A stretch of DNA of 8,225 nucleotides from an uncultured Eubacteriales bacterium (GTDB taxonomy: Bacteria > Bacillota_A > Clostridia > Oscillospirales > Oscillospiraceae). Positions 6,651 to 8,225 of this stretch are shown here, piece by piece. A program made the position numbers and the translations under genes. The stretch covers positions 1 to 8,225 of the forward strand of contig CATJRT010000213.1 in NCBI GenBank assembly GCA_949742895.1, written 5' to 3'. The notes beneath the pieces are model-generated. The model did no database searches and was not told the DNA's origin. It worked only from the letters and a program-made list of their open reading frames with translations. Numbering within the stretch: the stretch's first letter is position 1; each line of letters starts with the position of its first letter.

Positions 6651-7241
6651 TTATTCAGTTTTACAGAGGTAGACCAGCGGGAAGATCCCCCGGATGTTCT
6701 GCTCAAAGCACGCTGCCATGTCCGGGCTGAAGACTCCGCAGGCCCCTGTCACGATCATCCGCACCGCCTGTGGCCTGGGAAACGCCGGCTTATAGACGCG
6801 GGGGTGGAGAAGGGCATCGAAGGCGTCCGCCATACCCACTACCTGCACCCACGGTGCAATCTGGTTCCCGGACAGGCCGTCCGGGTAGCCGCCGCCATCC
6901 CATCGCTCATGGTGGTGGCGGCACACATCGCACAGCAGGGGAAGGTCATCGCTGCAGGAGAACTCCGGGCTTTCCAGTAGCATCCTGCACCCCGCGATGG
7001 TGTGGGTTTTCATCACGGCGAACTCCTCTGCCGTAAGGGACGCAGGTTTGTCCAAGATTTCGGGCGGGATAGCGCCCTTGCCGATGTCGTGGAACCCGGC
7101 CAGCGTAGCGTAGTGCTCGATCTCCTCCCGGGAGAGGCTGGGAATCACGCCGCAGGCGGAGAACAGGCAGAGCAGTTTTTTCGTCAGCATCTCAAACTGG
7201 GTGCTGTGGGGAATGTGTTCGGTCTTGTTGTCGGTGTTCAA
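6651..7241 (-). CDS. Stand-alone HD-GYP phosphodiesterase-type protein
   Basis: This 196-residue protein consists almost entirely of an HD-GYP domain, the metal-dependent class that usually hydrolyses cyclic di-GMP (some members act on other cyclic dinucleotides). Visible motifs are FHDIGKGAIPPEILDKP (HD at 51-52), KTH (78-80), HHHERWDGGGYP (109-120, GYP at 118-120), DGLSGNQI (121-128), and ADAFDALLHPRVYKPAF (138-154). No sensor, receiver or membrane segment precedes the domain; HSTQF near residue 12 may be the N-terminal helix histidine. TTG at 7241 is the start because GAGGAG lies about 8 bases upstream; a longer frame to 7343 would translate the terminator repeat. It has terminator repeats on both sides and so may form its own unit. 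All core residues look intact, so activity is plausible. Its role in a mobile element, perhaps adjusting host cyclic dinucleotide signalling, is inference. Confidence 0.88.
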   Translation of the reverse strand: MNTDNKTEHIPHSTQFEMLTKKLLCLFSACGVIPSLSREEIEHYATLAGFHDIGKGAIPPEILDKPASLTAEEFAVMKTHTIAGCRMLLESPEFSCSDDLPLLCDVCRHHHERWDGGGYPDGLSGNQIAPWVQVVGMADAFDALLHPRVYKPAFPRPQAVRMIVTGACGVFSPDMAACFEQNIRGIFPLVYLCKTE

Positions 7242-7306
7242 GTTATCGTCTCCTCGTTGATAGAATAGGGAGTGCTCGGCTGAGTTCTGAGCGTCCCACT
7301 TTATAT

Positions 7307-7365
7307 TGGCACCCCGAAAAGGGCAAAAGAAAAAGACCATCACCCTTTTCGGGAAACGGCCAACA
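7307..7365 (-). repeat. 59-bp intergenic terminator repeat, copy 2
   Basis: This is the near-identical partner of 6581-6640. Here the two minus-strand arms CCCGAAAAGGG (7353-7343) and CCCTTTTCGGG (7323-7313) are exact reverse complements over 11 bases. It lies between the stop of the 233-aa gene and the HD-GYP gene. Downstream of it, TTGCCC (7326-7321) and TATAAA (7305-7300) with a 15-base spacer form a weak possible promoter for HD-GYP. Confidence 0.85.
7325..7361 (-). terminator. Intrinsic terminator after the 233-aa ICE gene
   Basis: The minus-strand stem GGCC (7361-7358) pairs with GGTC (7338-7335) through one G-U pair. CCC/GGG close a GAAAA loop with partly paired bases between, and TTTTTCTTTT-type tract follows at 7334-7325. 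It begins 20 bases after the stop codon at 7381. Confidence 0.78.
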
Positions 7366-7380
7366 GGGTATTGCGCTGGA

Positions 7381-8082
7381 TCAGCAGAAAGTCATCCCGC
7401 CAGTATCGGGCGGTTCCAGCTCCAACTCCTTCTGGTTAGACTGCTCCACCCGCTGTGCCAGGTCGGGGACGGTGCGCTCGATCTGTCCGGCAGCGGTTTC
7501 AAGGAGTTTCCGCCGTTCTTCTGTGATGGGATAATCGCTGTCCAACGTTTCGTGGATACAGCGATAGATCTCGGTCAACTGCTCGGGGGCAAAAAGGGCA
7601 CTATCGTGGACCAGCCCGGAGCGGACGGCGAAGTCCTGCTTTGCGGCGGTGTAGCTGTCCGCCCCGCCGGGGCCGTAGTAGTGCCCTTGGGTAACCCCGG
7701 TCTTGTCGTAGCTCCAATCCCAGGTAACCATCTGGATGCCGTATTTCGTCTCCTGACCTGCCAGGACGGACCCATTGAAATCAGCCAGCAGTTTGAACTC
7801 CTCGCTCAAACCGCTGGCCTTCAAAACAGGCGCCGCCTCCATCTGCCTCATATACTCGGCGGTAACGCCAGCAATGTCAATCACCTTGTCCAGGGCCTCA
7901 GTCCGGGCCTCGCTGGCCACGTCCTCTTTCCGGTACCTGATACTGCCGCCCTCGGTAGCAACGCACAGGCGCTTGCCGTCCAGTTCCACTGGCAGGAGGT
8001 TGTCCGCTTCAGGGCCGACGGTGAAACCCGCCCACTGGAGGTTCAGGGTGAGCTCTCGGAAATATTTGTTCTCTGTGGTCAT
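7381..8082 (-). CDS. ICE-type conserved hypothetical protein (233 aa)
   Basis: I recall close relatives of this protein as frequent hypotheticals in gut Clostridia conjugative elements but know no function. Residues 1-55 contain YFRELTLNLQWAGF and LLPVELDGKRLCVATEGGSI, then RYRKEDV. The best conserved stretch is about 74-160: TAEYMRQMEAAPVLKASGLS, FKLLADFNGSVLAG, KYGIQMVTWDWSYDKTGV, HYYG, AAKQDFAVRSGLV. The C-terminal 75 residues are helical (LTEIYRCIHETLDSDYPIT, IERTVPDLAQRVEQSN) and end in GGMTFC. There are no membrane or signal segments. The start ATG at 8082 has AGGAGGAG about 9 bases upstream. A strong terminator sits only about 25 bases ahead of the start codon, leaving no room for a promoter between them, so expression may depend on read-through or attenuation. 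A second terminator follows the stop. Confidence 0.8.
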   Translation of the reverse strand: MTTENKYFRELTLNLQWAGFTVGPEADNLLPVELDGKRLCVATEGGSIRYRKEDVASEARTEALDKVIDIAGVTAEYMRQMEAAPVLKASGLSEEFKLLADFNGSVLAGQETKYGIQMVTWDWSYDKTGVTQGHYYGPGGADSYTAAKQDFAVRSGLVHDSALFAPEQLTEIYRCIHETLDSDYPITEERRKLLETAAGQIERTVPDLAQRVEQSNQKELELEPPDTGGMTFC

Positions 8083-8107
8083 TGTGATAATCTCCTCCTA
8101 ACAAATG

Positions 8108-8151
8108 AAAAAAGCCGGTTCATATGGCCTTTGAACGACCAGTGAACCGGC
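8108..8151 (-). terminator. Strong hairpin terminator directly before a ribosome binding site (possible attenuator)
   Basis: On the minus strand GCCGGTTCA (8151-8143) pairs perfectly with TGAACCGGC (8122-8114). Inside it TGGTC (8141-8137) can pair with GGCCA (8129-8125) around a GTTCAAA loop. Six U residues follow at 8113-8108. The AGGAGG of the 233-aa gene starts only about a dozen bases further on. It either ends the unit beyond the right edge or acts as a leader terminator for the 233-aa gene. Confidence 0.85.
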
Positions 8152-8166
8152 GAATCGGATGAAACG

Positions 8167-8196
8167 AATATGTAATTTTTTTGGCTGAATTGTCCG
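8167..8196 (-). promoter_or_regulatory. Weak candidate promoter upstream of the leader terminator
   Basis: On the minus strand CGGACA (8196-8191) and CATATT (8172-8167), 18 bases apart, each match four of six sigma-A consensus positions. Transcription from here would place the 8151-8108 hairpin in the 5' leader of the 233-aa gene. The A/T-rich stretch between them supports it slightly. No coding sequence is apparent from 8152 to the right edge. Confidence 0.25.
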
Positions 8197-8225
8197 GTGC
8201 CCTTTTTGAATCAGCCCATTTTCAA

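Noticed and set aside
7242..7343. N-terminal extension of the HD-GYP gene to 7343
   Set aside because: It runs through the terminator repeat and has no HD-GYP similarity; the TTG at 7241 has a GAGGAG site.
8183..8216. Inverted repeat GGCTGA...TCAGCC near the right edge
   Set aside because: Only six pairs with a large loop and no U-tract in either direction; too weak to call. Its AAAAAGGGCAC stretch resembles the repeat arm but in the opposite orientation, probably by chance.
1..8225. CRISPR array, tRNA, rRNA, transposase or attachment site
   Set aside because: No regularly spaced repeats, no cloverleaf-like or rRNA sequence, and no transposase or integrase frame was seen on either strand.

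Overview
The window looks like part of the accessory (cargo) region of an integrative/conjugative element of a GC-rich gut Clostridia-type Firmicute (Oscillospiraceae-like). The evidence is strong AGGAGG-type ribosome binding sites, frequent TTG starts, intrinsic terminators with U-tracts, tightly overlapping genes, and a set of proteins (ArdA-like, DUF4314, LPD28-like, D12 adenine methylase, several ICE-type hypotheticals) that co-occur in such elements. No relaxase, type IV secretion gene, integrase, transposase, tRNA or CRISPR array is present, so the ICE assignment is an inference from gene families.

Every supported gene lies on the minus strand, so transcription runs from high to low coordinates. 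In transcription order: (a) 8225-8083 holds a possible promoter and a strong leader terminator placed directly before the ribosome binding site of a 233-aa ICE hypothetical (8082-7381). (b) A stand-alone HD-GYP phosphodiesterase-type protein (7241-6651) follows, flanked on both sides by near-identical copies of a terminator-containing repeat. (c) A unit of seven genes comes next: a 57-aa acidic protein (6547-6374), an LPD28-like fusion (6237-5395), a 342-aa hypothetical (5398-4370), two tandem paralogs, one with and one without an N-terminal DUF4314 domain (4367-3594, 3592-2858), and two ArdA-like proteins (2865-1729, 1732-710). From 6237 to 710 the genes overlap or nearly touch, and each stop region carries the ribosome binding site of the next gene, so they are translationally coupled. 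This unit closes with a third, diverged copy of the terminator repeat. (d) A small winged-helix-like DNA-binding protein (604-302) overlaps by four bases a D12-class DNA adenine methylase that runs off the left edge and seems to start at CTG.

Functionally, the ArdA-like pair and the methylase fit protection of incoming element DNA against host restriction. The other proteins are conserved companions of unknown function, and HD-GYP hints at a cyclic-dinucleotide link. The most interesting structural signals are the repeated terminator element, which carries a second, mutually exclusive complementary arm; the precise in-frame gain or loss of DUF4314 between adjacent paralogs; the internally duplicated ArdA-like units; and the CTG start of the methylase. 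All family names come from recall and visible motifs, not from searches.
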